The notes under the pieces are model-generated. The model did not search any database and was not told where the DNA came from. It saw nothing but the letters and a program-made list of their open reading frames with translations. This document shows positions 47,146-55,837 of a DNA stretch of 64,000 nucleotides, one piece after another. The number at the start of each line of letters is the position of its first letter. Position 1 is the stretch's first letter. The position numbers and the translations under genes are program-made. Source of the DNA: Enterovibrio baiacu (lineage in GTDB: Bacteria > Pseudomonadota > Gammaproteobacteria > Enterobacterales > Vibrionaceae); contig NZ_SCHN01000008.1 in NCBI RefSeq assembly GCF_004120195.1, positions 189,314 through 253,313 on the forward strand. The letters are read 5' to 3'.

Positions 47146-48321
47146 GTGAATGCATTAAGAGCCCCCACAAATCTTCTCATCGGTATGGCGTTTATCATGG
47201 CCATGACCTTTTCCGTTTGGAATGTGCTCCTCAATAACTTTGTTGTAGAAAGAGCGGCGTTTACGGGGAAAGAAATTGGTATTTTACAAAGCCTGCGTGA
47301 AGTGCCTGGCTTTCTCGCGTTTACCGCGATTTACCTTCTTTTGTGGTTTAAAGAACAATCGTTTGCCCTTATTTTCCTCGCCGTAATGTGTATTGGGGTC
47401 GCGGTAACAGGGTGGTTCCCAAGTGAGTGGGGCTTGTATCTCACCACAATAGTGATGTCTATTGGCTTCCATTACTTTGAAACAGTGAATCACTCATTGA
47501 CCTTACAATGGGTTGATAAAGACAAAAGTGCGCATTTCATGGGGCGAGTGCTTGCTTGGAAAGGGGCTGCCAGCTTAATTGCGTATGGTACCGTTTGGTT
47601 GCTCATGGAATGGCTCGCGGTGTCGTATAACACTGTTTATATGATCTTTGGCTTCTTCGGCCTGTTTGGGGTTGTCTTTCTGTGGCTGAGTTTTCCTTCT
47701 TTTGAATCCCCTCATACCCAAACCAAAAAATTGATCCTGCGCCGCCGTTATTGGCTTTACTACAGCTTGACGTTTTTAAGTGGTGCAAGGCGTCAGATTT
47801 TTATCGTGTTTGCGGGTTTTATGATGGTGGAGAAATTTGGCTATTCAGTCGGAGATGTCAGCCTTCTCTTTATCATCAATTATGCCTTTAATATTTTGTT
47901 CGCGGCCAAAATCGGCGCTTGGATTGGCAAAGTGGGTGAGCGCCGAGCACTGACAGTTGAATACATTGGTTTGGCGTGCGTGTTTACCGGTTACGCCTTT
48001 GTCGAAAACAGCACGCTTGCTGGTGTGCTGTACGTGGTTGACCATCTTTTCTTTGCGATGGCGATAGCGATCAAAACGTACTTCCAGAAAATTGCCGATC
48101 CTGAAGATATTGCCTCAACGGCGGGGGTGAGTTTTACGATAAACCATATTGCAGCGGTTGTTATTCCAGCAGCACTTGGGTTGGTCTGGCTATATTCACC
48201 AACGTCCGTGTTCTTGGTGGGTACGGCGTTAGCAGTCAGTTCGCTGGTGTTGTCTCAATTGATCCCGCTTGAGCCTGAAGCTGGCAATGAAATTGCCGTT
48301 TGGCGAGAGAAAAAAGCCTAG
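47146..48321 (+). CDS. MFS transporter of unknown substrate
   Basis: A membrane protein of about 391 residues with 11 to 12 helices in the major facilitator pattern and a charged central loop (LILRRRYWLYY). I do not recognise a substrate-specific motif. GTG 47146 is chosen because AAGG lies nine bases upstream; GTG 47140 would leave only three. It stands alone between a terminator and the small TIGR02647-type gene. Confidence 0.82.
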   Translation: MNALRAPTNLLIGMAFIMAMTFSVWNVLLNNFVVERAAFTGKEIGILQSLREVPGFLAFTAIYLLLWFKEQSFALIFLAVMCIGVAVTGWFPSEWGLYLTTIVMSIGFHYFETVNHSLTLQWVDKDKSAHFMGRVLAWKGAASLIAYGTVWLLMEWLAVSYNTVYMIFGFFGLFGVVFLWLSFPSFESPHTQTKKLILRRRYWLYYSLTFLSGARRQIFIVFAGFMMVEKFGYSVGDVSLLFIINYAFNILFAAKIGAWIGKVGERRALTVEYIGLACVFTGYAFVENSTLAGVLYVVDHLFFAMAIAIKTYFQKIADPEDIASTAGVSFTINHIAAVVIPAALGLVWLYSPTSVFLVGTALAVSSLVLSQLIPLEPEAGNEIAVWREKKA

Positions 48322-48464
48322 GATGTGGGGTGATTCTCAGTTATCGATATTTAGGGGAAAAGTGAGGGATTGATCGATCAGTTCTTGATCTCGGCACAGT
48401 TTACAGTTTGAAGCACGGACTATAGTCTGGAAAAGCACGTGATAAAGAAGATAACGGAGGGCTT

Positions 48465-48707
48465 ATGCCATTTACTTCAGACCTGATTGACGAAATGAAT
48501 TTGTTGGTAAAATTTACACTGTCTTCGGATATGGCGGGAATTAAAGTTCACAGCGATGCGGATCCACTTGTGATCGCGGCATCTGAACGTTTATACGAGA
48601 AAAAACTGGTAACAGAAGTTGATGGGGGTTATCTCACATCCATCGGCCGAGATGCGGTAGAGCATGCAAAAGAAGCGCTTCGTATTCTAACGTCGCAACC
48701 TCACTAG
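48465..48707 (+). CDS. Small conserved protein of the TIGR02647 type
   Basis: An 80-residue protein starting MPFTSDLIDEMNLLVKF, with a GIKVHSDADP stretch and a winged-helix-like YLTSIGRDAVEHA segment. It resembles a conserved gammaproteobacterial family without known function. GGAGG precedes the ATG. A shared terminator separates it from the convergent symporter gene. Confidence 0.85.
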   Translation: MPFTSDLIDEMNLLVKFTLSSDMAGIKVHSDADPLVIAASERLYEKKLVTEVDGGYLTSIGRDAVEHAKEALRILTSQPH

Positions 48708-48787
48708 TTGCTGCTTTCAACGGAAGCGTTAGCCATTTGTATTGATTGACGCGCGATGCATTCTTATTCCACGCGCGACACAAGATA

Positions 48788-48820
48788 AAAAAGGGAGCCA
48801 TTCGGCTCCCTTTGTTGTTT
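48788..48820. terminator. Bidirectional terminator between the TIGR02647-type gene and the symporter gene
   Basis: An AAAGGGAGCC / GGCTCCCTTT stem with an ATTC loop, with A-rich and T-rich flanks on both sides. Confidence 0.9.
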
Positions 48821-48850
48821 TTATAGATTGTCTAATTAATACAAGGCGTA

Positions 48851-50269
48851 TTACCAAACATCTTTATCAATTTGTTTGTCGAGCTGAGGGAACTGCTTAC
48901 GATCGAACGTCGGTGTTTTACCTTCTTTGCGTTGTGCTTCGTAGTCCTTCAGTAGAGCAATGACCACGCCAGACAGCGCCAGCACCGCAACCAAGTTGAC
49001 GATAGCCATCATGCCCATCGACAAGTCAGCAAGCGCCCATACTGTTGGTAGGTCAATCACAGCACCGACAACGACCATTGCTAACACCGCCACGCGATAA
49101 ATATTGATCGCGAGTTTGCTTTTGAAAATGTATTCGATGTTTGATTCGCCGTACGAGTAGTTAGCAATCAAAGAGGTGAATGCAAACAGCAAGATAGCAA
49201 TAGCAATGAACTGTGCACCCCAATCACCCACTTCTGTGACGAGTGCAGCCTGCGTCAAGGCAATACCAGTGAGGTCGCTGGTGGTATCAAGCATGCCAGA
49301 AAGCAAGATAATGGAAGCGGTTGCTGTACAAATTACGATGGTATCAATGAAGACACCTAGCATTTGCACATAACCTTGTGCGACAGGGTGGTTAGGACGC
49401 GTTGTGGCTGTTGCAGCAGCGTTTGGCGCAGAACCCATACCCGCTTCGTTTGAGAACAAACCACGTTTGATACCCTGCATCATTGCTGCACCCAGTGCAC
49501 CGCCTGCGGCTTGTTCAAAGCCCAATGCGCTCTTAATGATGGTGGCAAAGATCTCAGGAAGTACAGTGATGTTGATGGCGATAACGTAGAGCGCAACAAT
49601 CAGGTAACCGATTGCCATGAAAGGCACAATAAGTTCAGCCACACGGGAGACAGAACGCATACCACCGAAAATGATCGGTGCAACAGCGACGGCAAGGATG
49701 ATGCCGACCCAGGTGTTGTCGGTGCCAAATGCGGTATTCATTGCTGCAGCAATGGAGTTTGATTGAACGCCGTTAAATGCAAGACCGAAGGCAATGATCA
49801 GGCAGATAGCAAACAAGATGCCCATCCAGCGCTGGCCTAAGCCTTTTTCCATGTAGTAAGCAGGGCCACCACGGAAGGTATTGTCGTCGTGATTTACTTT
49901 GTAAGCTTGAGCGAGGGTTGATTCTGCGAAGCTGGTAGACATACCCACAAGGGCTGTAATCCACATCCAGAATACTGCACCAGGACCGCCTAAGTAAATG
50001 GCAACGGCTACGCCGGCCATGTTACCTGTTCCTACGCGCGCTGCGAGGCTTGTACTGAATGCTTGGAAAGAGGAAATACCACCATCAGCGCCGTCGCGGC
50101 TGCCTTTGATGAGGGAAATCATGTGCCCGAATGAACGAAATTGTAGGAAACCAGTGCGAATGGTGAAATATAAACCCGCGCCGATCAAAAGGTAGATGAG
50201 CACACTTCCCCACAATAAACCATTTCCGGCATCGATAAAGGAAACGAATAGTTCTTTTAGTTCCGTCAT
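48851..50269 (-). CDS. Sodium:alanine (or glycine) symporter, AgcS/AlsT family
   Basis: An inner-membrane secondary transporter of 472 residues with about 10 to 11 helices. The family signature GTGNMAGVAVAIYLGGPGAVFW lies near residue 75 (given here in part: GTGNMAGVAVAI) and NEAGMGSAPNAAA near residue 260. ATG 50269 is chosen; the frame extends to TTG 50290. In V. cholerae the homologue VC1422 is under a tandem glycine riboswitch; the leader here is long and folded but does not match that motif by eye. Confidence 0.93.
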   Translation of the reverse strand: MTELKELFVSFIDAGNGLLWGSVLIYLLIGAGLYFTIRTGFLQFRSFGHMISLIKGSRDGADGGISSFQAFSTSLAARVGTGNMAGVAVAIYLGGPGAVFWMWITALVGMSTSFAESTLAQAYKVNHDDNTFRGGPAYYMEKGLGQRWMGILFAICLIIAFGLAFNGVQSNSIAAAMNTAFGTDNTWVGIILAVAVAPIIFGGMRSVSRVAELIVPFMAIGYLIVALYVIAINITVLPEIFATIIKSALGFEQAAGGALGAAMMQGIKRGLFSNEAGMGSAPNAAATATTRPNHPVAQGYVQMLGVFIDTIVICTATASIILLSGMLDTTSDLTGIALTQAALVTEVGDWGAQFIAIAILLFAFTSLIANYSYGESNIEYIFKSKLAINIYRVAVLAMVVVGAVIDLPTVWALADLSMGMMAIVNLVAVLALSGVVIALLKDYEAQRKEGKTPTFDRKQFPQLDKQIDKDVW

Positions 50270-50806
50270 AACAAACTCTACTGTCGTCAAAAAAGGAAAG
50301 GCAGCGGAGTGAACAAGGAGGAAACAAACGCTCTGAAACTTCCTTATCAGCTCTTAGCCTCGGGCAATGGTTGCCCTGGCGACGCTTCCTTGCAGAGATT
50401 CATGGCCAGTATTCGTGCGCAGCGAGCCTGCCGCGCTATCTTCAATTCCATTTGAGTATGTATCCTACGGCCAGTTCTATTGCGGCTTACAGGTGTACGC
50501 TACAATAAAACGGCGCGATAATACTTCAATTTGAGATGTTGAGCATCCTAAAATTTCGCCATTCGTTTAAAAATGCGTCAGATAAATTAATAAAAAGATA
50601 ATTATCCAACATAAACACCAATAATCGTTAACATATTGGCCAAATCTATTTTCAGAATACTTACTTTACTGGCGTTATATTAGAGGCCTTTTTATCCAGT
50701 CCCTCAGGCATATGCCGTGTTGAAAATGTGTTGGTCTAATTAGCCTTGAATGGAGAGATAATCGTGAGAGGGGAACGAATGCGGATAGACAGAAGAGTGA
50801 TAAGTC
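50270..50806. other. Noncoding region upstream of the symporter gene
   Basis: About 540 bases. The half next to the symporter gene is GC-rich and folded (see the leader RNA entry). The part 50520-50780 is AT-rich with no recognised gene; it may hold the symporter promoter. Confidence 0.6.
50331..50397 (-). promoter_or_regulatory. Candidate structured leader RNA of the symporter gene
   Basis: On the minus strand CTCUG (50397-50393) can pair with CAGAG (50335-50331). Nested inside are AGC/GCU, GCC/GGC and a GGGCAA-CCA-UUGCCC hairpin separated by purine-rich bulges. A further GC-rich hairpin lies upstream near 50415-50435, and a pyrimidine-rich tract lies between this fold and the start codon. 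The layout is aptamer-like. I cannot assign it to a known riboswitch. Confidence 0.4.
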
Positions 50807-50816
50807 TCACTCTTCT
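50791..50816 (-). terminator. Hairpin at the rsmS stop codon
   Basis: A perfect ten-base stem (AGAAGAGTGA / TCACTCTTCT) with a six-base loop; it includes the rsmS stop codon. The T-tract on the minus strand is poor, so it may stabilise the 3' end rather than terminate strongly. Confidence 0.6.
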
Positions 50817-50965
50817 TGGTTCAATTTACGTTCGAAGTCGCTTTGTACTATCGCCAATGCTTTGAGTACGGTCTCTGGTGCTAGATCGTGGCTTTCCAAT
50901 AAGTAGATTAAATCAACGGCTAATTTAATTTCATCAGGAGCATGTTCTAAGCCTGTGTCACTCAT
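50807..50965 (-). CDS. rsmS: RsmS/YbaM family small regulatory protein (DUF2496)
   Basis: A 52-residue protein starting MSDTGLEHAPDEIKLAVDL; the APDEIKLAVDLIYLLE and PETVLKALAIV segments match E. coli YbaM (RsmS in soft-rot bacteria, where it affects secondary metabolism). GGAG lies nine bases before ATG 50965. The ATG lies inside the end of the deacetylase gene (eight-base overlap), which suggests coupled translation. In E. coli ybaM follows priC; here the deacetylase gene is inserted between them. Confidence 0.88.
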   Translation of the reverse strand: MSDTGLEHAPDEIKLAVDLIYLLESHDLAPETVLKALAIVQSDFERKLNQEE

Positions 50966-51887
50966 TGTGGGGTTTCTCCGATTGGTGTGGGTAGAAGATG
51001 GTGAGGGCTGCGTGCACTAATTCAGCATGCAGTGGGACTAACGCCGATTGTTCTGTGCGATAACCACCACCGATCACGGCGGCGACGGGAATGTTATGGC
51101 GCTTGCATACCTGAAAAACCGCCATGTCCCTGTCTGCAATCCCTTGTTGGGTGACGGACAGGTATCCCAGTTCGTCCTCTTCGTGGATATCAACGCCGGC
51201 GTCATAAATGATCATATCTGGTTGATGCTGGGCAACAGCGCGTTCAAGTGTAGGGATAAACGCATCTAAGAACGTTTTGCTGTTAGTTTGTCTTTCGAGT
51301 GGCAAATCGATATCTGAATCCGGTTTGCGTGATGGAAAGTTCTTCTCGCAATGCACCGAGAATGTCACGATGTCTTGGCGTTCTGCTGCTAACGTCGCGG
51401 TTCCATCCCCTTGGTGAACGTCACAATCCACGATAAGCACCTTCTCGATGCCATAATGTTTCAAGGCATGGTCTGCGGCTAAAACCAAGTCATTAAACAA
51501 GCAAAACCCACTACCAAAATCGTAATGTGCATGGTGATAGCCACCGGTTAAATGTATAGCAACACCTTCCTCAATGGCTTTATCCACAGTGAGAACGGTT
51601 CCCCCTAAAGAGGTTAAGCTTCGCTGCAAAAGCGCCGCGCTCCATGGAAATCCAATCCTTCGCATTTTTACGAGAGGAAGCGTACCTGTGATAAGTGCAT
51701 TCACATAATCAGGATCATGGATAGCGGTTAGCGCATCAGGATGAAGCGGCTTTGGTAGATGAGAGACAACGGGTAAAGCGTGCTCATCAATATACGCCTT
51801 GAGCAATTGGTACTTTTGCAGAGGATAGCGATGCCCATCGGGCAACGGGAAATCTGAATAGATAGGGTGATAAACGACGGATAACAT
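50958..51887 (-). CDS. Histone-deacetylase-like (acetylpolyamine/acetoin-utilization type) hydrolase
   Basis: A zinc-dependent deacetylase of 309 residues. The active-site histidines GGYHHAHYD, the zinc ligands in VDCDVHQGDGTA (Asp and His) and YDAGVD (Asp), and the GGGYRTE segment are all present. ATG 51887 is two bases after the priC stop; the frame extends to 51944 inside priC without conservation. The substrate is unknown: acetylpolyamines, acetylated proteins or other amides are possible. Confidence 0.9.
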   Translation of the reverse strand: MLSVVYHPIYSDFPLPDGHRYPLQKYQLLKAYIDEHALPVVSHLPKPLHPDALTAIHDPDYVNALITGTLPLVKMRRIGFPWSAALLQRSLTSLGGTVLTVDKAIEEGVAIHLTGGYHHAHYDFGSGFCLFNDLVLAADHALKHYGIEKVLIVDCDVHQGDGTATLAAERQDIVTFSVHCEKNFPSRKPDSDIDLPLERQTNSKTFLDAFIPTLERAVAQHQPDMIIYDAGVDIHEEDELGYLSVTQQGIADRDMAVFQVCKRHNIPVAAVIGGGYRTEQSALVPLHAELVHAALTIFYPHQSEKPHNE

Positions 51888-51888
51888 G

Positions 51889-52437
51889 TCAGTTCTTTTT
51901 CTCGCGAAAGGCGATTCGCGCTTCGATTTTTTGTCTTGCTTCACTGCAACGCGCCAGTCGTTTTTCCAACGTTAATAGGTTTTTTTGCATCTGTTGTTGT
52001 TCAACAAGCGTTTGGCATTGGCCAAGCTTCGACTCGGCATCACGCACCATATCATCAAGGCGTCGCTCCCAGCTTTGGTGTTGGGCGAGATCTTGATAAA
52101 GCTGGCCGATGGATGTGCCAAATTTCGGCGCAAAACGTCTCTCTTTGTGACGAACGGAGAGTGTCGCCATTTCTCGCTGTAACGCGCTGATCTGGTTAAG
52201 CAGTTTTTCACACAAGTAATTTGCTCTTATCGCAGTGAGTCGGCCATTTTCTTGCTCACGCTCTAGTGTCGCGACAAGGCTTTGAGCTTCAGAGACACAC
52301 GGCGTGAGCAAGCGTGCGAGGCAACTAAAAAGACGCTCGTCGAACAAAGGCTTAATGGCCTCTCCCCGTTTTCTATCAATGTCCGCAGCATTAATAGCAA
52401 GGGTTTGTAATTGCTGTTTAAGCGTCGATAAATCCAT
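51889..52437 (-). CDS. priC: Primosomal replication protein N''
   Basis: An all-helical protein of 182 residues that helps reload DnaB at stalled forks. The sequence has FDERLFSCLARLLTPCV near residue 33 and a basic C-terminal half with APKFGTSIGQLYQDLAQHQ and WERRLDDMV, as in PriC. It lies between yfcA and the deacetylase gene on the same strand and is followed by rsmS two genes later, echoing the E. coli priC-ybaM order. Confidence 0.9.
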   Translation of the reverse strand: MDLSTLKQQLQTLAINAADIDRKRGEAIKPLFDERLFSCLARLLTPCVSEAQSLVATLEREQENGRLTAIRANYLCEKLLNQISALQREMATLSVRHKERRFAPKFGTSIGQLYQDLAQHQSWERRLDDMVRDAESKLGQCQTLVEQQQMQKNLLTLEKRLARCSEARQKIEARIAFREKKN

Positions 52438-52456
52438 CTTGCTCTCAAATAAAAAC

Positions 52457-53230
52457 TTAGAACCAAGCGCTGTATGCGAGTTTTACTGCCATCACAACAA
52501 CAACAGTAACAAAAACAGGGCGAATAAACTTCGCACCAAAGCGTATGGCTGAATGTGCGCCAATGAAAGCGCCTGCCATGAGGCAAACACCCATCGTTAA
52601 GCCGATGGCCCAGTTAACGTGACCCAAAATAATGAATGTCACCAAAGAGGCGATGTTACTGGTGAAATTCATTGCCTTTGCTAGGCCTGATGATAGCAAG
52701 ATATTCATCTTATACAGCGACATTGATGAGACGGTCCAAAATGCGCCTGTACCTGGGCCGACAACACCGTCGTAAAATCCTAGCGCGAGACCTTGCCCCC
52801 ACTGTTTGGTTTTAATTTTTGGGTCATTTTTCGGTAATTCATGGTTATCCGCTTTTGGCTGTGGATGCCAAATGGTGTAAACCGCGACTGCGAGAATGAT
52901 CAGTGGCAACGATTTTTCAAGCCACTCGGTGCTGATGTAATCGACGATGAGTGTGCCAACGATCGCACCGACCAGCGTGGCGATAAAGGCTTGGGTCCAA
53001 AATACCGGCGAGAAGAGTTTTTTCTTGTAGTAAGTGAAGGCAGCCGTGGACGAAGCAAAGGTGGCAGAAAGTTTGTTCGTGCCCAAGGCTATGTGCGGGG
53101 GTAAACCAATAGAGAGAAGAGCAGGGACAGTTAACATGCCTCCGCCGCCTGCAACGGCATCAATAAAACCCGCAGAAAATGCCACCAACGCCAGAACGGC
53201 AATGGTGGTTGGATCTAATAGCTCGATCAT
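52457..53230 (-). CDS. yfcA: TSUP family membrane transporter (TauE/SafE, YfcA-like)
   Basis: A membrane protein of 257 residues with about eight helices and the two repeated TSUP signatures: FIDAVAGGGGMLTVPALL near residue 22 and FYDGVVGPGTGAFW near residue 152. The family exports or imports small sulfur or organic acids; YfcA itself has no proven substrate. It is placed 11 bases after dinG on the same strand. Confidence 0.92.
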   Translation of the reverse strand: MIELLDPTTIAVLALVAFSAGFIDAVAGGGGMLTVPALLSIGLPPHIALGTNKLSATFASSTAAFTYYKKKLFSPVFWTQAFIATLVGAIVGTLIVDYISTEWLEKSLPLIILAVAVYTIWHPQPKADNHELPKNDPKIKTKQWGQGLALGFYDGVVGPGTGAFWTVSSMSLYKMNILLSSGLAKAMNFTSNIASLVTFIILGHVNWAIGLTMGVCLMAGAFIGAHSAIRFGAKFIRPVFVTVVVVMAVKLAYSAWF

Positions 53231-53241
53231 TTTACGGCTCT

Positions 53242-55320
53242 TTATGTGTACTCAATGACACGCTTAAAAGGTGGAAGGGAATCCAGTAGGGCTTTTCCGT
53301 AACGTCGATTAATCACACGTCGGTCAAGCAACACAACTCTACCAGAGTCCTGCTCCTTTCGCAGTAGCCTACCTGCTGATTGTATGAGCTTTTTGCTGGC
53401 TTCTGGCACTGAGATCTGCATGAACGGATTCCCCCCTTTGCGCTCGATATATTCAGCATGTGCTTCTTCGACAGGCGATGTCGGTACGGCAAATGGGATT
53501 TTAGTGATAATCAGGTTGGTTAACTGATTGCCGGGAAGGTCAACACCTTCAGAGAAACTGCCAGTCCCAAAGAGTATGCTCACTTTTCCTTGCTCGCAGC
53601 ATTTGCGGTGCGCATCTAGCGTTGCTGTTCGTGATGCTTCGCCTTGCACATGTAAGTGCCAACCATTTTTCTTTATCTGCAGGCGAAGCTTCTCTGCCAC
53701 TTGGTTCATCTGCCAGTACGAAGAGAACAGCACCAAGCTGGCGGTTTGTCCTTCCAAGTATTCCAAAAGGATGTCTGGCAGCATAGCGGTGAACTGCTCC
53801 TGTTGAGGCTCAAAGGGGACGTTCGGCACAACTAACTGTGCATTCTCTTCATAATTAAAAGGAGAAGGTAGAGCGAGGAAGCGCGTTCCATCATTCTCTT
53901 CCAATCCAACCTGGCGGCAAAAGTAGCTAAATTGGTTTAAAGCGCGGAGCGTCGCTGACATGAGCGATACCCCTGCTGCTCTCGACCAAAGAAGTTGGTC
54001 TAAACGCCAGCCAATCTCGAGTGGCGAGACGTGAACGACGAGGTCTGTTTCTCTTTCAGCATCGCGCTGAATCCAGCGTGCAAGTGGCGCTCCCTTATTC
54101 GCGTTAGGCTGCGCCATTAAGGTCCACACTTTTTCGAGGTTTTCTAATCGCTGTAAGAAAAACGCCGACTCTGCTTGAATGGGATCGGCTAAGCGTGCGG
54201 CAATTTCGCCATCTTTGACGCGTTCAGAAACTAAATCATGGAGCTTCGCTAACGATTGATTGGCTTTTTTAGCTGCTTTTTGGATTTCTTTAGATAAATT
54301 GAACAGCGCTTCAGGCAACTCGCCATCTTCGAAGCGATAAATGCCATCACTGTTTAAAGGCATATCTGACAGCATGTCTCGCACCGACCTCAAGCTCGGA
54401 ATGAGATCTTGAATCCCCGTTTGTAAGCTGTCCAAAAAACGTGAACTGCGCTTGATGTCTCCCGCATTGGCGATTTTCGATGCTGATTGGTTAAGCTTTT
54501 CTAGCCATGAGGCCGCGCCGAGCAAGCTTGCAGACGCGGCAGAAAAGTCGCGCGCAACAATCGGGAGGTGGTGCGCTTCGTCAATCATGTAGAGCGCTTG
54601 TTCTGGTTCTGGAAGGATCACTCCGCCGCCCAGTTCTAAATCTGCCATCAACAAACTGTGGTTTGCGACAATGACATCGGCTTTATCTAAATTTTCACGT
54701 GCTTTAGCAAATGGACAGCCTCTGTGCGCGATGAGGCCGGAGTGGCAGGTGTGCTTATCGGAAACAATACTTTGCCAAACAGTGTCGGGAATGGACTTTG
54801 GCCACGCATCTCTATCTCCTGACCATTTACCTTTACTGTAAGCAGCGTAGAGGTCATTCATGAGGTCAATTTCTGCTTTCTTAGGCTTATGATCGAACAG
54901 CGCTTGCTGACCGTGTCCTTCTTCACTGGCAAATGCCGCGAGTTTCTGCCCACAGCAATAACGCTGCCTTCCTTTCGCTAACACAAAGCTGAACTCACGA
55001 GGCACGACACGTCGAAATAAGGGCAAGTCTTTCTCTATCAATTGCTCCTGAAGCGCGACTGTGGCGGTAGAAACAACGACCTTTTTATTGTTATTCAGCG
55101 CATAGGGAATGGCACCTAAGAGGTAAGCCATTGATTTACCTATGCCTGTACCTGCTTCAGCCACCATTATCCGACGTTTTGGGTTGTATTCTCCCGCCAA
55201 CGTTTTGGCAAGCTCCGCCACAAGAAAGTTTTGGGCTTTTCTTGGAATAAAGTTCTGCAATTGAGCTCGAAGATTCTCGTAGCTGCTACGTATGTCATTT
55301 TTGGTAGATGGACTAAGCAT
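53242..55320 (-). CDS. dinG: ATP-dependent DNA helicase DinG
   Basis: An iron-sulfur superfamily 2 helicase of 692 residues that unwinds 5'-3' and resolves R-loops. It has a FIPRKAQNFLVAELAKTLAG segment, Walker A AEAGTGIGKSMAYLL, Fe-S cysteines spread from RYCCGQKL through TCHSGLIAHRGCP, and the DEAH box YMIDEAHHLP. ATG 55320 fits the family start; GTG 55359 and GTG 55326 are alternatives. No clear LexA box is seen upstream. Confidence 0.94.
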   Translation of the reverse strand: MLSPSTKNDIRSSYENLRAQLQNFIPRKAQNFLVAELAKTLAGEYNPKRRIMVAEAGTGIGKSMAYLLGAIPYALNNNKKVVVSTATVALQEQLIEKDLPLFRRVVPREFSFVLAKGRQRYCCGQKLAAFASEEGHGQQALFDHKPKKAEIDLMNDLYAAYSKGKWSGDRDAWPKSIPDTVWQSIVSDKHTCHSGLIAHRGCPFAKARENLDKADVIVANHSLLMADLELGGGVILPEPEQALYMIDEAHHLPIVARDFSAASASLLGAASWLEKLNQSASKIANAGDIKRSSRFLDSLQTGIQDLIPSLRSVRDMLSDMPLNSDGIYRFEDGELPEALFNLSKEIQKAAKKANQSLAKLHDLVSERVKDGEIAARLADPIQAESAFFLQRLENLEKVWTLMAQPNANKGAPLARWIQRDAERETDLVVHVSPLEIGWRLDQLLWSRAAGVSLMSATLRALNQFSYFCRQVGLEENDGTRFLALPSPFNYEENAQLVVPNVPFEPQQEQFTAMLPDILLEYLEGQTASLVLFSSYWQMNQVAEKLRLQIKKNGWHLHVQGEASRTATLDAHRKCCEQGKVSILFGTGSFSEGVDLPGNQLTNLIITKIPFAVPTSPVEEAHAEYIERKGGNPFMQISVPEASKKLIQSAGRLLRKEQDSGRVVLLDRRVINRRYGKALLDSLPPFKRVIEYT

Positions 55321-55837
55321 AGATGGCACATATTGGCGTGTAGATGGGCAGTATATCACGCATAAAGAATGTGAATGAGTTCAAGTATTCGCGTATTAGT
55401 TTTAATTTATGAGACTGAGATCACGATTATGGATTGAACTAATATTAGCTATCACTATGAAAAGCAAAGGGAATGCCTTTCACTGCATAGGTTGTAAATA
55501 TGTAGATATATATGCTGTTTTATGGTTTTTGGTTGTTATTTTTTAGGATATTAATCTAAATAAGAATTGCGACCGACTTTGCAGAAAATTGACAATGCTA
55601 TTTCAATAGCGTGACCCTGCTCAAATCGATGTTTTTAACTGACTGTATTTAAAGTTTATTTTCATTTTTTTTGTTTGTTTTAGGTTGATTTGACAGATTT
55701 TAGATTGTTCTGCACGATAACTTTCGAAGTTAAAGCGTATTTGTTGCGTCGTTGTTGTGACGTTGTGACGAGTGCAACCATAAAAGGGATCCCGGAACAG
55801 GAATTCCATTCTAATAAAGAAAAGGCAGTGGATTAAC
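55321..55837. other. Divergent dinG/porin intergenic region
   Basis: About 520 AT-rich bases with no gene. TTGACA at 55589-55594 is followed by a GCTATT-TC-AATAGC palindrome (55597-55610). The porin leader (about 55780-55837) holds GGGATCCC and GGAATTCC palindromes before the start codon. No OmpR or ToxR site is certain. Confidence 0.6.

Noticed and set aside
48851-50520. Tandem glycine riboswitch before the symporter gene
   Set aside because: The hallmark conserved blocks of glycine aptamers were not found by eye, so the leader is reported only as unassigned structure.
55589-55610. TTGACA followed by a palindrome as the porin promoter
   Set aside because: No -10 element at the right spacing, and it is about 230 bases before the start; kept only as a note in the intergenic entry.
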